DNA from: Gigantopelta aegis
Taxonomy: Eukaryota; Mollusca; Gastropoda; Neomphalida; Peltospiridae
Direction: 5' to 3'
Length of the DNA: 64,000 bases
Assembly (NCBI RefSeq): GCF_016097555.1
Contig: NC_054713.1
Span: forward strand, 43,187,071-43,251,070
Below the pieces are notes generated by a model. It made no database searches and was not told the origin of the DNA. It worked only from the letters and a program-made list of their open reading frames with translations. Made by a program: the position numbers and the translations under genes. Shown here one piece after another: positions 1 through 12,277 of the stretch (positions within the stretch are counted from its first letter, which is position 1; the number at the start of each line of letters is the position of its first letter).

Positions 1-1990
1 ACGTTTCTTTCTTCAGTTCGAAGACTAATTCTTGGCGTGACGCGTTAAATATTGCGTAATAACCGGCTCGCCAGAGGGCGTATTCACTGGGATGGTACAA
101 AATGGCTGCGCCCGTTATATATAATAGCTGTCACATTTTACCGTTTTATTAAATATAATATACTTGTCGATATTAAGTAATAATGTACATTATATATCGC
201 TCAATATGCAACCAGTCCAAATGCCTTGCGCGAGCATTCCTTTAACAATGTCGGGAGGGGGATAGAAGTTTGACATAAAATTCTGAACAAAGGTCTTAAG
301 GTTTAAAGTCTGATCTATATGTCTATATATCTATATGTGTGATGCATAGCCGGTAGAGACCAGATAAGTTGCGTCCGGTCAAGAAAGCCCTTAGAGTGAC
401 CTTGATGTGAAAGGTGAAATCCTATGCAGAAAGGCTGGTTCGTCTGAACATGAGAGAATCAGACATGGGTATAACCCAGTCGTCATGTTGGGTATCATGC
501 GGACGGGACCAGCTCGACAGGGTACGAGATGGTACCAATATAAAACAAGTAAAGTTTTAAAACCAGTAGCAGTAGCCAACCCAGCTTCATATTTCACCTT
601 AAAGTGAGGCAGTCTATTTTATAGTGTTGCTAGGACAGGCTTGGGACAGGTAGAGACAAAACGCGAACAACCGTGGCGTTCTGCAGAATGTCCATTATAT
701 GAGTTGCTTAACCAGTCGACTAAAATCAGCTGCAAAATAACATGGAACTAAGGAATCATACTACATCCATAATGCCATCTGCAGAATGGCCGTCATATGA
801 GTCGCTTAACAAGTCGACTAAAATCAGCTGCAAAATGATGTGAAGCAGGGAATCATACATCCACAATGCATGCTATCATTGTGGTGCAGGCTGTCAAAAG
901 GAGAAACGTCTTCGAATTCAATCAGTCCCAATGGCCGTGTATATCCCAGTAGAAAACTAAATTTTATTGACAAAAACAACAAAATGGAGGACTTCCAAGT
1001 CGAGTACGAGAAAGGTACCAGGCAGGTGTGCAGGAAATTACGCAGGACGGGGGGGGGGGGGGGGGGTCTATATTGTGGTGAGCGAATTTTTAGGGAGGTC
1101 GGGTTATGCTACCCTAGAAACTATCTGGAAAGAAAATTCGCTCGGAGCAGGAGGAGGTTTCGACTTCTAATATACCCCACCCCGACCCCCGCACACAGAG
1201 GTCTGAGCACGTGTAGTGTTACAGGTGAAACAGAAATGTCTTACAGCAGCCAGCTCCAGACTGGGAACCTAATTTACGACAAATGTTATTAATTATAGGG
1301 TCAAAACCTCTTAAATATGTATGGTAATATTTCTGGTCACCCTTGTGGTGGGATGAAGGGGGGGGGGGGGGGCAGGCCACCATGGGGCTTTGTTCAGTTG
1401 GCACTATATCAGAAAAATTTCAGTTACCCAAGTAGTATCAATGGCGTAGCCAGCATGAGGCTTTATTTTATTTTTCCCATGACACTGATATTTATTTTAC
1501 AGGTCTGGGTTTGCTTCGGCGGGGTTGTTTTTTCCTCTCTAGCTACGCCCCAGAACTGTATGTGCATGCAAAGTGGCACAATTATATCACAAAATGCACA
1601 ATCCGGTCTTTTTTCAAGTCGTTATTCGCCTGACTAGTCCGGTTTAAAAAAAAAATGAGGTTGTCTAGACTAGATTCGTGCGACGCGCGCCTCTCTCTAC
1701 AAAACGCGTGCGGTCAGCCACAATAAAATAATTGTATATGTTGTTTTGTTTTTTTTTGTTTTTTTTTTAATTCGCCGATTTCATAAGATCTACTGCGAAG
1801 AGATAAATTAGGAATCTAATCAAACTGAAATGATGTCTTACACGTCTTGATAATATACGAGTTATTTATACATAGTTTATGTCTGGGATCGATTAATACG
1901 TAATTATTTATAACAAATAAATGTAAAAATAGTGAAATATATGGCACTTGTAAATATGGTGTGTGTGTGGGGGGGGGGGGGGGGGGGGGG
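1..1990. other. No gene recognised; homopolymer G tracts and short repeats
   Basis: Apart from the 101-bp duplication, I see no supported exon. G runs of 14-18 occur at about 1049-1066 and 1359-1372. A TIR-like pair (GGCGTAGCCAGC near 1443, TAGCTACGCCCC near 1540) hints at a small degraded element. Confidence 0.4.
677..880 (+). repeat. Two tandem copies of a ~101-bp unit
   Basis: TCTGCAGAATGTCCATTATA..AGTCGACTAAAATCAGCTGC at 681 recurs at 780 with a few substitutions. Confidence 0.75.
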
Positions 1991-2311
1991 GGCCGAGACG
2001 TAGCCCAGTGGTAAAGCGCTCACTTCATGCGCGGTCGGTTTGGGATCAATCCATGTCACTGGGCTATTTCTCGTTCCAGCCAATGCACCACGACTGGTAC
2101 ATCAAATGCCGTGGTATGTGCTATCCTGTCTATGGAACGGTGCATATAAAAGATCCCTTGCTGCTAATTGAAAACAGTAGCCCATGAAGTGACGACAGCG
2201 GGTTTCCTCCCTCAATATCTGTGTAGTCCTTAACCATATGTCCGACGCCATATAACCGTAAATAAAATGTGTTGAGTGCGTCGTTAAATAAAACATTTCC
2301 TTGATTTCCTT
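1991..2311 (+). mobile_element. SINE-A (tRNA-derived), full length
   Basis: Head with GTAGCCCAGTGGTAAAGCGC (A-box like) and GGGATCAATCC (B-box like). Central domain GCATATAAAAGATCCCTTGC. Tail GTTGAGTGCGTCGTTAAATA ending AAACATTTCC. Preceded by a run of about 23 G. Confidence 0.9.
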
Positions 2312-2336
2312 ATAAATACAACATGGCACATTTCCA

Positions 2337-2688
2337 TGGCTTCTAGAATTTTTATACAATCCACTAGCCGTGGGATCATTGATTTTTAAAATGTACTAGC
2401 CACAATTAAAAATTCACTAGCCCTACTTTACTTTAAGTTAATACAATTTGACTAAAAAATAGTAATAATCAGATATGTCGCCTAAAGAGGGATATGTAGC
2501 TTAGAAACACAAACATTGGGGGGTTGGGGTGGGGACAGGGTATTCATATTTACAAAGTAGACTTTAACTACAACATTTGACAAAAACAAAATTCACCAGC
2601 CGTCGGGCATAGCATTAGTAGTTATTTACTAGCCCAACACTGAATATCACTAGCCATGGGAGTGGGGCTACCATAATCTAGAAGCCCT
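2337..2688. mobile_element. MITE-like element with GGCTTCTAGA ends
   Basis: Starts GGCTTCTAGAATTTTTAT and ends CCATAATCTAGAAGCC, giving about 10-bp terminal inverted repeats. The interior repeats the word CACTAGCC or TACTAGCC several times. No coding capacity. Confidence 0.55.
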
Positions 2689-3030
2689 GATTTCAAGCTA
2701 CGTGTCGAGAGAAACTAGTTGTGTTTATGTTCAATATTAGATATTTAACCGGAATATTATTGAAATGGGGTGATGTCGGGTTTCTTCCTGTAATGTGTGT
2801 ACTAATGGTTAAAGTGTGAACTATTTCTTTTCAGCGATCAATGCAATGGTATTTAGCGTTAAACATAGGGTGATTGTTCTATTAGAGTGGGAATCTTTGC
2901 CTACCCGGTGGTAGGCAGCAAATTGATGTTTTCGTTATTCAGTTATCTCTGACGGCAGAGAGCGAACATAACCGCCCTAGCTCTTGAATGGGAGAGGACT
3001 CGGGCTAAATATTAGGATGGGAGTTGCTAC

Positions 3031-4470
3031 CGGCCTCGGTGGTGTCGTGGTTAAGCCATCGGACATAAGGCTGGTGGGTACATGGTTCGCAGCCCGGTAC
3101 CGGCTCCCACCCAGAGCGAGTTTTAACAACTCACTGGGTAGATGTACGGCCACTACACCCTCTTCTCTCTCACTAACCACTAACAATTAATAACTAACCC
3201 ACTGTGACGGAACATGCTCTTATCTTTTTCGCCTGTGGCGATGTTAATTGTTTTAGAGGGCCGTGTGCGGCTTGGTTACGTAATATCCACGCGCGACGGG
3301 GGTCGAGCTGTTCCCATATGCACTTAAACCAGGTGAGCACCTTGTTACGTAATACCTCCGCGCGTCCGTACCCCCTAATACACACCCAGACCAGATGTGG
3401 AGGCCATGTGGCCAGTAGTTACGTAATACCTCCGCGAGTTCTGTTTTACGACCTAGCGGAATGGCGACAGCTAGTCTGACACCATCTAGAAAATATGCCG
3501 TCTTGGTCGCTGTCGAAATATCACATGATAGGTGGAGTACCGCGATGTGCCCCCAGGCGATATTCGGTTTTGTAATAAATAGATAGGATTTTAGAGATAT
3601 CGGCGAGAAACATTGGAAGTATCCAGGGGAAACGGACGTCGTCCACTGAACGATCTATATAAGTTCAGTCCGGACGTGGTAAATATATTTTTCTGCTCTG
3701 TTGTATAACCTTGATGTGATTGATGTGACTTTCCGGTAATCTGACGAAGTAAATTGTAGGCTTCACTGTTCTAAAATTATTAAAGCCTAGCCGGTCATCC
3801 TAGAGGACCTAGGGAAACTGTAGGTTATTGTCTTTATTGTGATAGGTACCAGTATTAATTCTGTATTACAAGGTTACTGAATGAGTAGTTAAGGGTTAAT
3901 TAAAAATTAACCAGTTAGGAATAGAGTTCCCTTATTAATTAAGTTCCCCTGGCAGCGTTTCTAAATTATCACACGTGTGTGTGTTGTATTACCGTGAAGT
4001 GATTAGAATATTGTGTAAACTAGACACCTAGTGATTAACTAATTAAGTGATTAGTTCTGGGTTGTTATTATATTGTTGTTGTTAATTAACTACTGCGGCA
4101 AGTACATTTGTCAGCGTAGTATTAATACAGATTCCAAAGTGTATTGTGTTTTGTTGTGTTTTCTAGTGAACTAAACGTGCTATATATATATATATATATT
4201 TATATAAGATCTTATCTCTGATCATACCTAGAGCCGAGCCACTCGGGTATAGACTGCCCGATACAGAGAGAGATCTAATAGATATACAGTTAGGAGAGAT
4301 ATTTCAAATTTTGGATAATCGTGTTTTATTCAGTTACGGGTATTATAGGATCCCCGTGACACCCACTGTCGTGGACAAACACCAGAAATAGCCGAGGTAT
4401 GTGCCAAGGACAGCGTGCTTGAACCTTAATTGGATATAAGCACGGAAATAAGTTGAAATAAAATGAAATG
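3031..4470 (+). mobile_element. SINE-B copy split by the solo LTR
   Basis: Head CGGCCTCGGTGGTGTCGTGG at 3031 and B-box-like GGTTCGCAGCCC; tail ACAGCGTGCTTGAACCTTAA near 4420 ending in AAATAAAATGAAATG. Residues 3203-4361 are the inserted LTR. Consensus order is restored when the insert is removed. Confidence 0.9.
3203..4361. mobile_element. Solo LTR of an LTR retrotransposon, inserted in a SINE-B
   Basis: Begins TGTGACGGAACATG and ends ATCCCCGTGACA, forming the usual short inverted TG..CA termini. Flanked by a perfect 5-bp duplication CCCAC (3198-3202 and 4362-4366). The interrupted SINE-B continues on both sides. Contains a TATATAAG promoter-like box near 3657 and three diverged internal repeats around TTACGTAATACCTCCGCG. 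No internal coding region is present, so it is a relic left by LTR-LTR recombination. Family not determined. Confidence 0.88.
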
Positions 4471-4569
4471 TGAACTGCTTTACCGGTTGTATTACACCAA
4501 ATCAAATCCTATAGGCAACAATGTTAACGTACGTGGTCTAAAACAATATATCAACCAAACTAGGACCCA

Positions 4570-4816
4570 TTAGCAGCAAGGGATCGTCTATGTATGTCCC
4601 TTCCCAGAGACAGAATAACACATACACCGACCTTTGATATACTAGTTATGGGGCACTGGTTGGGGGGGGGGGGGAAACCAATCAGAGAAATGGTTCCATC
4701 GACTGGAATCGACCCTTCAACCCAAGCAATCACATCAGGTGAGTGTTCTACTGACCGAAGTAGATACCACCCTCATCGGCTATTGGATGTCAAACATTTG
4801 GTAATTTTTACAGACA
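4570..4816 (-). mobile_element. Old SINE fragments (head part plus tail fragment)
   Basis: CAGCAAGGGATCGTC and TTTGATATACTAGTTATGGG match the SINE central and 5' parts in minus orientation. From 4776, CATCGGCTATTGGATGTCAA is a separate tail fragment. Includes a G run near 4663-4674. Confidence 0.7.
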
Positions 4817-4850
4817 GGCCAAATTTACGCAGCCTGTTTTTCTTACACGC

Positions 4851-5162
4851 AGGTGTTTAAGCATTGTAAATGTATGTAGTTACACGCGTGTGAGACATAA
4901 ACAGGTGTTTAAGCATTGTAAATGTATGTAGTTACACGCGTGTAAGACATAAACAGGTGTTTAAGCATTGTAAATATATGTAGTTACACGCGTGTCAGAC
5001 ATAAACAGGTGTTTAAACATTGTAAATGTATGTAGTTACACGCGTGTGAGACATAAACAGGTGTTTAAGCATTGTAAATTTATGTAGTTACACGCGTGTG
5101 AGACATAAACATGTGTTTAAGCATTGTAAATGTATGTAGTTACACACGTATAAGACATAAAC
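4851..5162 (+). repeat. 52-bp tandem array, 6 copies
   Basis: AGGTGTTTAAGCATTGTAAA begins at 4851, 4903, 4955, 5007, 5059 and 5111 (period 52). Each unit holds the 10-bp palindrome ACACGCGTGT, partly lost in the last copy. AAGCATTGTAAATGTATGTA is conserved. Confidence 0.93.
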
Positions 5163-5164
5163 AG

Positions 5165-5904
5165 GCTTTGTACATTTGTCTCATAGACTTCACGAACGGA
5201 AGATGAACTTTGTAAATAGTATATAAACAATGTCAGGACGACATCGATCTGTCATGTTTAATTCCGTAGATTAGATGGCGTCACGGTGCCATTGTGGTCA
5301 ACAGCGGTACTTGGTCTACTAAATTATGGATGTACGTATCTCGTACCCATTACCACACAGTTCGCATCCATGTGTCGAAATAATACACCATCGTACTGGT
5401 CGATACACTGTCAGGATATTTGCAAGCATTATTTATGTTTTACGACCTTGTTTTGTGTAGCAGACATGTACTAACATCAATATAAATATGTCAGCGGGTC
5501 TTATGGGTCTAATTAAGAGTTCGTTAGTTCATTGATTGTGCTTTAGATGGTGTAGGATTCCAGGATTCGTAATATATAGTGCAGTATACATTCAGAATTC
5601 TTTTGTCTTCCAGAGTTTGATATGTCTGAGAATAGATCAAAATTAATGGTGCTTGTCTTAGGTGACTGAAGCAAATAGTCTAGATGAAACAAAAACCGTC
5701 AGCTCACTGTTAAAAGCTAAAATACACTCCTCACAAAATGTTAAGCAATAAACAATGAAAATTAACTGTCAGTTGACAATATTTAAAACATGATTTGATG
5801 TGGTGTTACATCTCCACCATTCAGTAAACTCACCCAAACATTATATTGGCTTTCTTAGTGGTTGTGTTGGAGTTAGCTACACTTGAATAAAACACCAACT
5901 GAAA
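5165..5904. other. No gene recognised
   Basis: AT-rich intergenic sequence without a supportable exon or repeat family. Confidence 0.4.
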
Positions 5905-6172
5905 GTTTGTTCTGTTTAACGACATCACTAGAGCACATTCATTTATTAATGATAATCATCGGTTATTGTATGTCAAATATTTAGTAATTTTGACATATAG
6001 TCTTAGAGAGGAAACCTGCTATATTATTTTATTTTGTTTAGTAGAGAGGGATTTTTTGATATACCAGTCGTGGTGCATTGGCGGGAACAAGAAATAGCCC
6101 ATTGGGCGCCCTAATGGGGATCGATCCTAGATCGACCGCGCATCAAGCGAACGCTATACCACTGGGTTACAC
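5905..6172 (-). mobile_element. SINE with CACTAGAGC-type tail, diverged
   Basis: GTTTAACGACATCACTAGAG tail at 5915, GATATACCAGTCGTGGTGCA and GGGGATCGATCCTAGATCGA head at 6115-6140. Followed by a C run and (AAT)n at 6173-6236. Confidence 0.85.
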
Positions 6173-6575
6173 CCCCCCCCCCAACCCCCCCCCCAAAATA
6201 ATAATAATAATAATTAATAATAATAATAATAATAACAATGAAGTATGAAAATCAAGTATTAATTGACAATATTCTAAGAATTATTTGATGTGGTATTAAA
6301 TCTCCACCTTCTAGTAAACTCACCTAGACGTTTAATTACATTGACTGTGTAACTTGTTGTGTTGGAGTTCAATCAATCTTGAATACATGCATGGAAACGC
6401 ACGTGCAAAACATCATGCTTGTGGATGGCATGCACATTTGTGCACACGACACAGTTGAATATGACAGACAGATAACATCTATATGTCGGATTGTTTATCA
6501 GAAACACCATTTTACCTTTGTTTGTATTCCCTTTAATGATTACCACAAAAAAACGTGAAGGAATATAATCAGAAT

Positions 6576-8071
6576 ACACTCAACAAAATAAATTAAGGGC
6601 CAGTAGATATTTTGGAATTTGTTATTGTAATGTGATAAAACTTTATCTGTTTTTGTTGATATAAAAGCATACAAAGTTGGAGCTTTTATTCTCTGTTGAG
6701 ACTGCTAGTCGTATGGCAAATTGACATTGAAAAAGTAAAACAATAGTGATTGACAATGATTTTAAACAGAACAACTCTTCAAACAATAACACTTTTCCGT
6801 CCAGGAAATTACTGTCAATAGCGTGTGTGACCTCCACGTGCTTGAATTACTGTTCGGCATAGCCTTGGGAAGCTTTGTACCAAATTTCGAAACTCGGCTT
6901 GAGGAATTTGGTGCCATTCTTCATCCAAGGAGTCTGCAAGTACTTGAAGTGTATTTGGAGCTTGTGGTCGCTTAGAAATTCTTTGTTGAGGTCAGGTGAG
7001 TAAGCTGGCCAACCCATACGTTAAATTGTTTCCCTGTTGAGATAGTCATTCACCAATCTTGCTCGATGAGGTCTGGCATTATCGCCCATTAACAGGAACC
7101 CATCTCCAATAGCACAAGCATACGGTCGAACATCTGGATCAAGGATCTCATTTCGGTATCTCATAGCAGTCAAACTTCCATTTGGAATGACGTATAGGTT
7201 TGTAGTCCCATCCAAACTGATGCCTCCCCAGACCATCATGGAGCCTCCTCCAAAACGATCATGTTCCACAATACAACAATCTTTGAACCTTTCATTTCTC
7301 TCTCGCCAAACACATCGTCTGCCATCATGAACGTCCAAACAAAACCTGGATTCATCTGTAAAAAGGATAGGACGCAAATCGTCTACAGGAATGTTGACGT
7401 AATCTCTGGAAAACTGGACTCGATGTTGACGATGATGCGGGCGTAATGGAGGGTGTACAGCAGGTCGCTGAGCGTGTAGGTGAGACTTATGTAGCCTGTT
7501 TCTAAACGTTTGTGTAGAAATGTTTATGCCAGTGGCATTCCTGAATTGTCTATTGAGTTCTGTAGCCGAAGCCGTTTCGTTTTGCCATCAACGTGATTTG
7601 TCGGTCCTGACGAGCTGTAGGGTGTTTTTTTTGGACGACCAGTTTGGTCGTCTTTTGACAGTTCCAGTCTTTCTGAACTTATTCCATAATCTACCGATTA
7701 CACTGTGACTAACGCCAAACCGATTCCCAACCTGACGTTGTGATGAACCAACGGCTCTAGCAGCATCTTCGGTTGTAAGATGACGACATTGTAGCATTCT
7801 TCCGATTTTAACAGCAAAAAAAAAGGCAAGCAAAAGGACGTGGGTCGTACGGGATTACCATAAAATGAACTTAACGACAACCGAATTTCCAACACGTGTT
7901 GGTATATTCACGAAGTAACTGCCCCGTGCACAATTTTTGTGCACACCATGAGTTGCAATTTACTCACGCAGTGTTTAGAAATCATATCTGGTCAACACTT
8001 GTTGAAATAATATAATATAAACAAAACTTCGTCCAAAATATCTACTGGCCCTTAATTTATTTTGTTGAGTA
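6576..8071 (-). mobile_element. Tc1-like DNA transposon, about 1.5 kb, decayed
   Basis: Terminal inverted repeats of about 37 bp: CACTCAACAAAATAAATTAA at 6576 mirrors TTAATTTATTTTGTTGAGT at 8052-8070. Both are continued by GGGCCAGTAGATATTTT or its complement, with TA at both target borders. Length and coding content fit Tc1/mariner. The outermost right base differs from the left. Confidence 0.93.
6815..7797 (-). pseudogene. Tc1-type DDE transposase pseudogene
   Basis: N-terminal helix-turn-helix region reads LQCRHLTTEDAARAVGSSQR. The catalytic part shows FTDESRF (first D) near 7350 and DNARPHRA (second D) near 7065. In the third catalytic block SPDLN is followed directly by sequence equivalent to RISKRPQAPNTLQ, so about ten codons that normally hold the last acidic residue are deleted and the frame shifts. 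At least two more frameshifts lie near 7580-7630. The C-terminal LVQSFPRLCRTVIQARGGHT is preserved to a TGA at 6817-6815. Cannot encode an active enzyme. Confidence 0.92.
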
Positions 8072-8150
8072 TATAAACTAAAAAACTTAAAAACTTTTTA
8101 ACCGCCCAAAAATCATATTTAGCACATTTTCGAGAGCGGAATTTTAATAT

Positions 8151-8557
<407 letters not shown>

Positions 8558-8560
<3 letters not shown>

Positions 8561-8790
8561 GAATGAATGAATGAATGAATGAATGAATGAATGAATGAAT
8601 GAATGAATGTTTAACGACACCCCAGCACGAAAAATACATCGGCTATTGGGTGTCAAACTATGGTAATGCAAACTAATAAAGTGATGATCAACATCAATAT
8701 AAAAATTCAAGATTTAAATAAAAACACAGTGTAAAGAACTGTGCAAAAATACAAATATCACAGATAGATACTGACTTTTACTCAAAACTT
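8558..8790 (-). repeat. (GAAT)n followed by a SINE-like fragment
   Basis: Twelve or so GAAT units to 8609, then TTTAACGACACCCCAGCACG and ACATCGGCTATTGGGTGTCA, a minus-oriented tail of another SINE-like family. A related piece is at 51967-52020. Confidence 0.75.
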
Positions 8791-10028
8791 TAATTGAAAT
8801 GAAATGAAAAAATATGCTATATAAAAATAAGAATACCAAATACAAATATTAAAAATCTGTTCCAATTTGTTTTGGGTCAAATCGTAGGTGCTCCATTACT
8901 CGGCGATTTGTTTTTCTCTGAACATATGGATCAGATTTTATAACTAATGTGGCTTAAATCGAAACAAAAAGAGTTTAATTTCACCTTTCGATATATAATT
9001 GATGATCTGATATTACATATTACATTCCACTGATTTACCCACCACAGTTAGAAATAAAGGAAACTACACAAAGTATAAAAACTGTTTCATACCTTGATCT
9101 ATATTTAGATATTAAGAATGACGTTGGCTTTCATACAAAGCTGTATTTTGTTTTTGTTTCTTTGTTGGTTTCTTAAAGGATGTCTTCAGTTTTCCAATAG
9201 TCAATTTTCCCTTTATGTCGAGCAATATACTTTCTGCTCCAGCTTTTGGTGTCTATATTTAGCAACTTCTGAGATACCTTTGGGCATGCTCATTCCGATT
9301 TTAAATACCGACATATTGTTCTGAGTTGTTTGATCAGGGTTATAATATGCAAATACGTCTGATAGCATGGTCGCCTACAATGATGTCTGATGCAATACCC
9401 TATTTTCTTCTTTTGGTGGACATCCTGTACATTTCAACTCCCAAGAAATCTCAGTTCCAACGTCTTCTTCAGTTTACTTTGGCTACACATACAATTGGTG
9501 CAACAGGCTGAAAACCTAGTCAGCCAGATTAAACCAAATAACTTCGGGCTGGGTCAAAGTTCAACTTTTGATAGAGCAGTTAATAACACAAGTCCTGTGA
9601 TTGGTGATAAATGTGTGTTGCTTGTTAAAACAATTAGTTTCATTTTGGCAAAACATTTATGCAATTTTATTTCACCTAGTACCACTGTGTCAAGCAGCCT
9701 TGTGCTTGAAACATGTATGGGGTACCTGTAAAAAAGTACTCAAATTTTGTGCGGAACTAGGGTAGTCAGAAACTAACCGTTACCTCAGCAGCTTGACCCA
9801 TAATTTTCTCCACTCGCTTCAAGGGTGAGGGGTGGTAGTATTTATATCTGTGGTGTATATGTCAACTGATACACTGCAGGTAGGAGTTTTAGCCACATAC
9901 TGTATGTTACTATTGTCGTCTATGGGATTTGATTTGGTGGTAAACACCCTTTAGTGGTTGGTGCCGCATGGCTACCCGCCTGCCATTTCTACCCTAAACC
10001 ATCTGTTTGGTATGTGTAGAAAGTTAAA
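8790..10028. other. No gene recognised; possibly a dispersed element at 9530-10015
   Basis: 9530-10015 has a non-AT-rich, structured look (GGGCTGGGTCAAAGTTCAAC to the GTGCCGCATGGCTACCCGC region), but only one copy is in the window. The 62-113-codon frames at 9118-9731 match no family I know. Confidence 0.35.
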
Positions 10029-10315
10029 GTTTGTTTTGTTTAACGACACAACTAGAGCACAATGATTTATTAATCATCAGCTACTGGAAGTCAAACATTT
10101 GGAAATTCTGACACAGTCTTTTGATGACACCGATTTTTCCAAGGGATATTTATATGCACTTTCCCACAGACAGCAGAACAGGACATACCACAGCCTTTGA
10201 TAAACCAGTTGAGTGCATACCTTTGGGATGAGAAACCCCCCCAAAATTGGTCTGCAGAGAAGGTTCAATCCTACGGCAAGTGCCTTACCAATAAGTTATA
10301 TCCCTGCCCAGTTAT
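10029..10315 (-). mobile_element. SINE, C-type head, diverged
   Basis: Tail GTTTGTTTTGTTTAACGACA at 10029. Central TTTATATGCACTTTCCCACA. Head GGTTCAATCCTACGGCAAGT near 10263. Confidence 0.82.
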
Positions 10316-10740
10316 GTGTGGAGTGTACAGAAGAAAAACAACACTTAAGCAGTTAATAGGATTGTCAAGATATTTATTTTCATTAACATAATTTTATTAT
10401 AATAAAAAACAAATACTGATACTTTCACTGTTGAGTTGTCGCAGTCATTGTTTTAGCCTTTAACCATGAACGCCACCTAGTGAGCTGGTGGCACATTAGT
10501 TCTGTGACATCAGTCCCGATCATGGCTTTTCAAAGGTTATGGTCAGGACAAAAAAAAAAAATACATGTAGCTCCGGTTACCTGATCGACCCTAATTGTTT
10601 TTGCCATTTTCGGGGACCATAAACTTTTTTTTCACCTACTTATCTTCAAAACAGTTTTTAAAATGTTACTTTATCCCTCTTTACCATGACCAGTTTGACA
10701 GATATTAGCAATTAAAAAAAAATAACTAAAACCACACATA
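10315..10740. other. No gene recognised
   Basis: Nothing supported; AT-rich with poly-A near 10550. Confidence 0.4.
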
Positions 10741-10914
10741 CAGTAAAATACACTTATAACGAACTACTGCACAGAACGAACTGATCGTAAAGTCCCGTTT
10801 TATCCCATTAGCCTATACATCAACAACTTATGCAAATGTGTACAACGAACTACTGTTATAACGAACTAACTATCCCTTCTCAGGCTTCTGGTTCGTTACA
10901 AGAGTTCTTTACTG
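10741..10914. mobile_element. 174-bp MITE, pogo/Tigger-like ends
   Basis: Starts CAGTAAAATACACTTATAAC and ends CGTTACAAGAGTTCTTTACTG, inverted repeats of about 24 bp, flanked by TA. The word AACGAACTACTG repeats inside. CAGTA..TACTG ends and TA targets fit non-autonomous pogo-type elements. Confidence 0.8.
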
Positions 10915-11189
10915 TATTTGTTTATTTGGCCTAAGTATGGTTTAGTACCATGTTTTCCTCACAACAAACGCAAAATGGCTGTTGCAGGTGAACTCTGTCT
11001 AGGAATACATTTTTTGTTAGTGGCTTCGTTGTCTTTCTATGTAAACCGTTGCAGGTCAAGTAATCGTATTTTGCCAGTCGTGTTACATCCAGTTATGGGA
11101 AATAATTCTTTTTTGTAGAGTTGGCCATTTCTATAAAGTATAAATAACAGAGATTCTTTAATTCTGGTACAGTTACTTTTCAATTTTCA

Positions 11190-11375
11190 GGGCTACCTCT
11201 GGGTGTATAGACATTTTCGCCAAATTATCTAATGCACTCAAAAACTTGCAGAAACCCACCATTATTGTCAACAAAATATCAATTATTATATGAAATTCTT
11301 TCGCCAAATTAAAATAAAATCTGCCAGTTGTGTTTAAAATTCGCAATTGGTGAATTTGGCGAGTTGTAGAGCTAG
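11190..11375. repeat. Dispersed AT-rich element (family also at 19583 and 20172)
   Basis: GGGCTACCTCTGGGTGTATA, TATGAAATTCTTTCGCCAAA and GAATTTGGCGAG words. The core AAAATAAAATCTGCCA aligns with AAAATAAAATTCGCCA at 19718 and the copy at 20308. Confidence 0.65.
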
Positions 11376-11765
11376 CCCAGATTTTTAAATGCGTATATTG
11401 ATATAAAACGTTCGGATAGCCATCTTTCCAACAAAGAATACTTTTTTAAAATGATAATAATAGTCTTTAATGGACTGTCAGGGTCCAAAGGCAATTTCTC
11501 ACTTAGTCAGACTTCAGCCATTGTTCCTCTTCATGTAGTGACAGGAAGCTACAAGAGCGGTTCAGAATTACAAGTGAGTCACAGTTCACATTTTAATATT
11601 CACACGAGTCACTTAGCGGACTCAAAATATCCATGCTGCTCAGACCTATAACAGAATCATTATGCAGATTCAAATATTCACCCTCTTGTTCAGAGCTTCA
11701 ACAAAGTTATTGTATAGACTCAAATACTCAACCTAGTGCTTGCTCAGAACTAAAGTTAAAGTTAA

Positions 11766-12155
11766 AACTTTGTTTTGTTTAACGATACTACTAGACTACA
11801 TTGATTAATTAATCATCGGCTATTGAATGTCAAACATTTTGTAATTCTGAGGAAAGTTGTTACATTTTCTTAATGCAAAAATGGATCTTTTATATGCACT
11901 TTCCCACAGACAGGAAATCACATACCACGGTCTTTATCCAGTTGTGGTGCACTGGTTGGAATGAGAAACCCCCAATGAGTTGAATGGATCCACCTAGATG
12001 TTTCGATCCTGCGACGCAAGCACCTCAAGCGAGTACTCAACTGAATGAGCTAAATCATGCCCTCAATCAGTTGAATGGATCCATCAATGTGGTTCGATCC
12101 TGCGACGCAAGCACCTCAAGCGAGCACTCAACCGACTGAGCTAAATCCTGCTCCT
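11766..12155 (-). mobile_element. SINE, C-head variant with tandemly duplicated head
   Basis: Tail starts TTTGTTTTGTTTAACGATAC at 11771, followed by the shared central domain. The tRNA-like head occurs twice, with GTTGAATGGATCC at 11979 and again at 12070 (period 91). Both heads carry GTTTCGATCCTGCGACGC-like B-box regions. An early-stage version of the neighbouring 23-copy head array. Confidence 0.85.
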
Positions 12156-12277
12156 TGCTCAGAATTATACCAAAACCATCGTGTAGTCTCTTATATTTAA
12201 CCTCTGACTCAGAGCTACAACCGAGTCAATGAGCAGACTTGAATATCCAACCTCTTGACTCAACCTCAACTTCAGAC

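Noticed and set aside
1991-2070. Functional tRNA gene
   Set aside because: A- and B-box motifs are present, but the segment continues into the SINE body and tail and lacks a tRNA fold; it is a SINE head.
7588-7833. Independent small gene near 7.6-7.8 kb
   Set aside because: It is the N-terminal helix-turn-helix part of the Tc1 transposase pseudogene.
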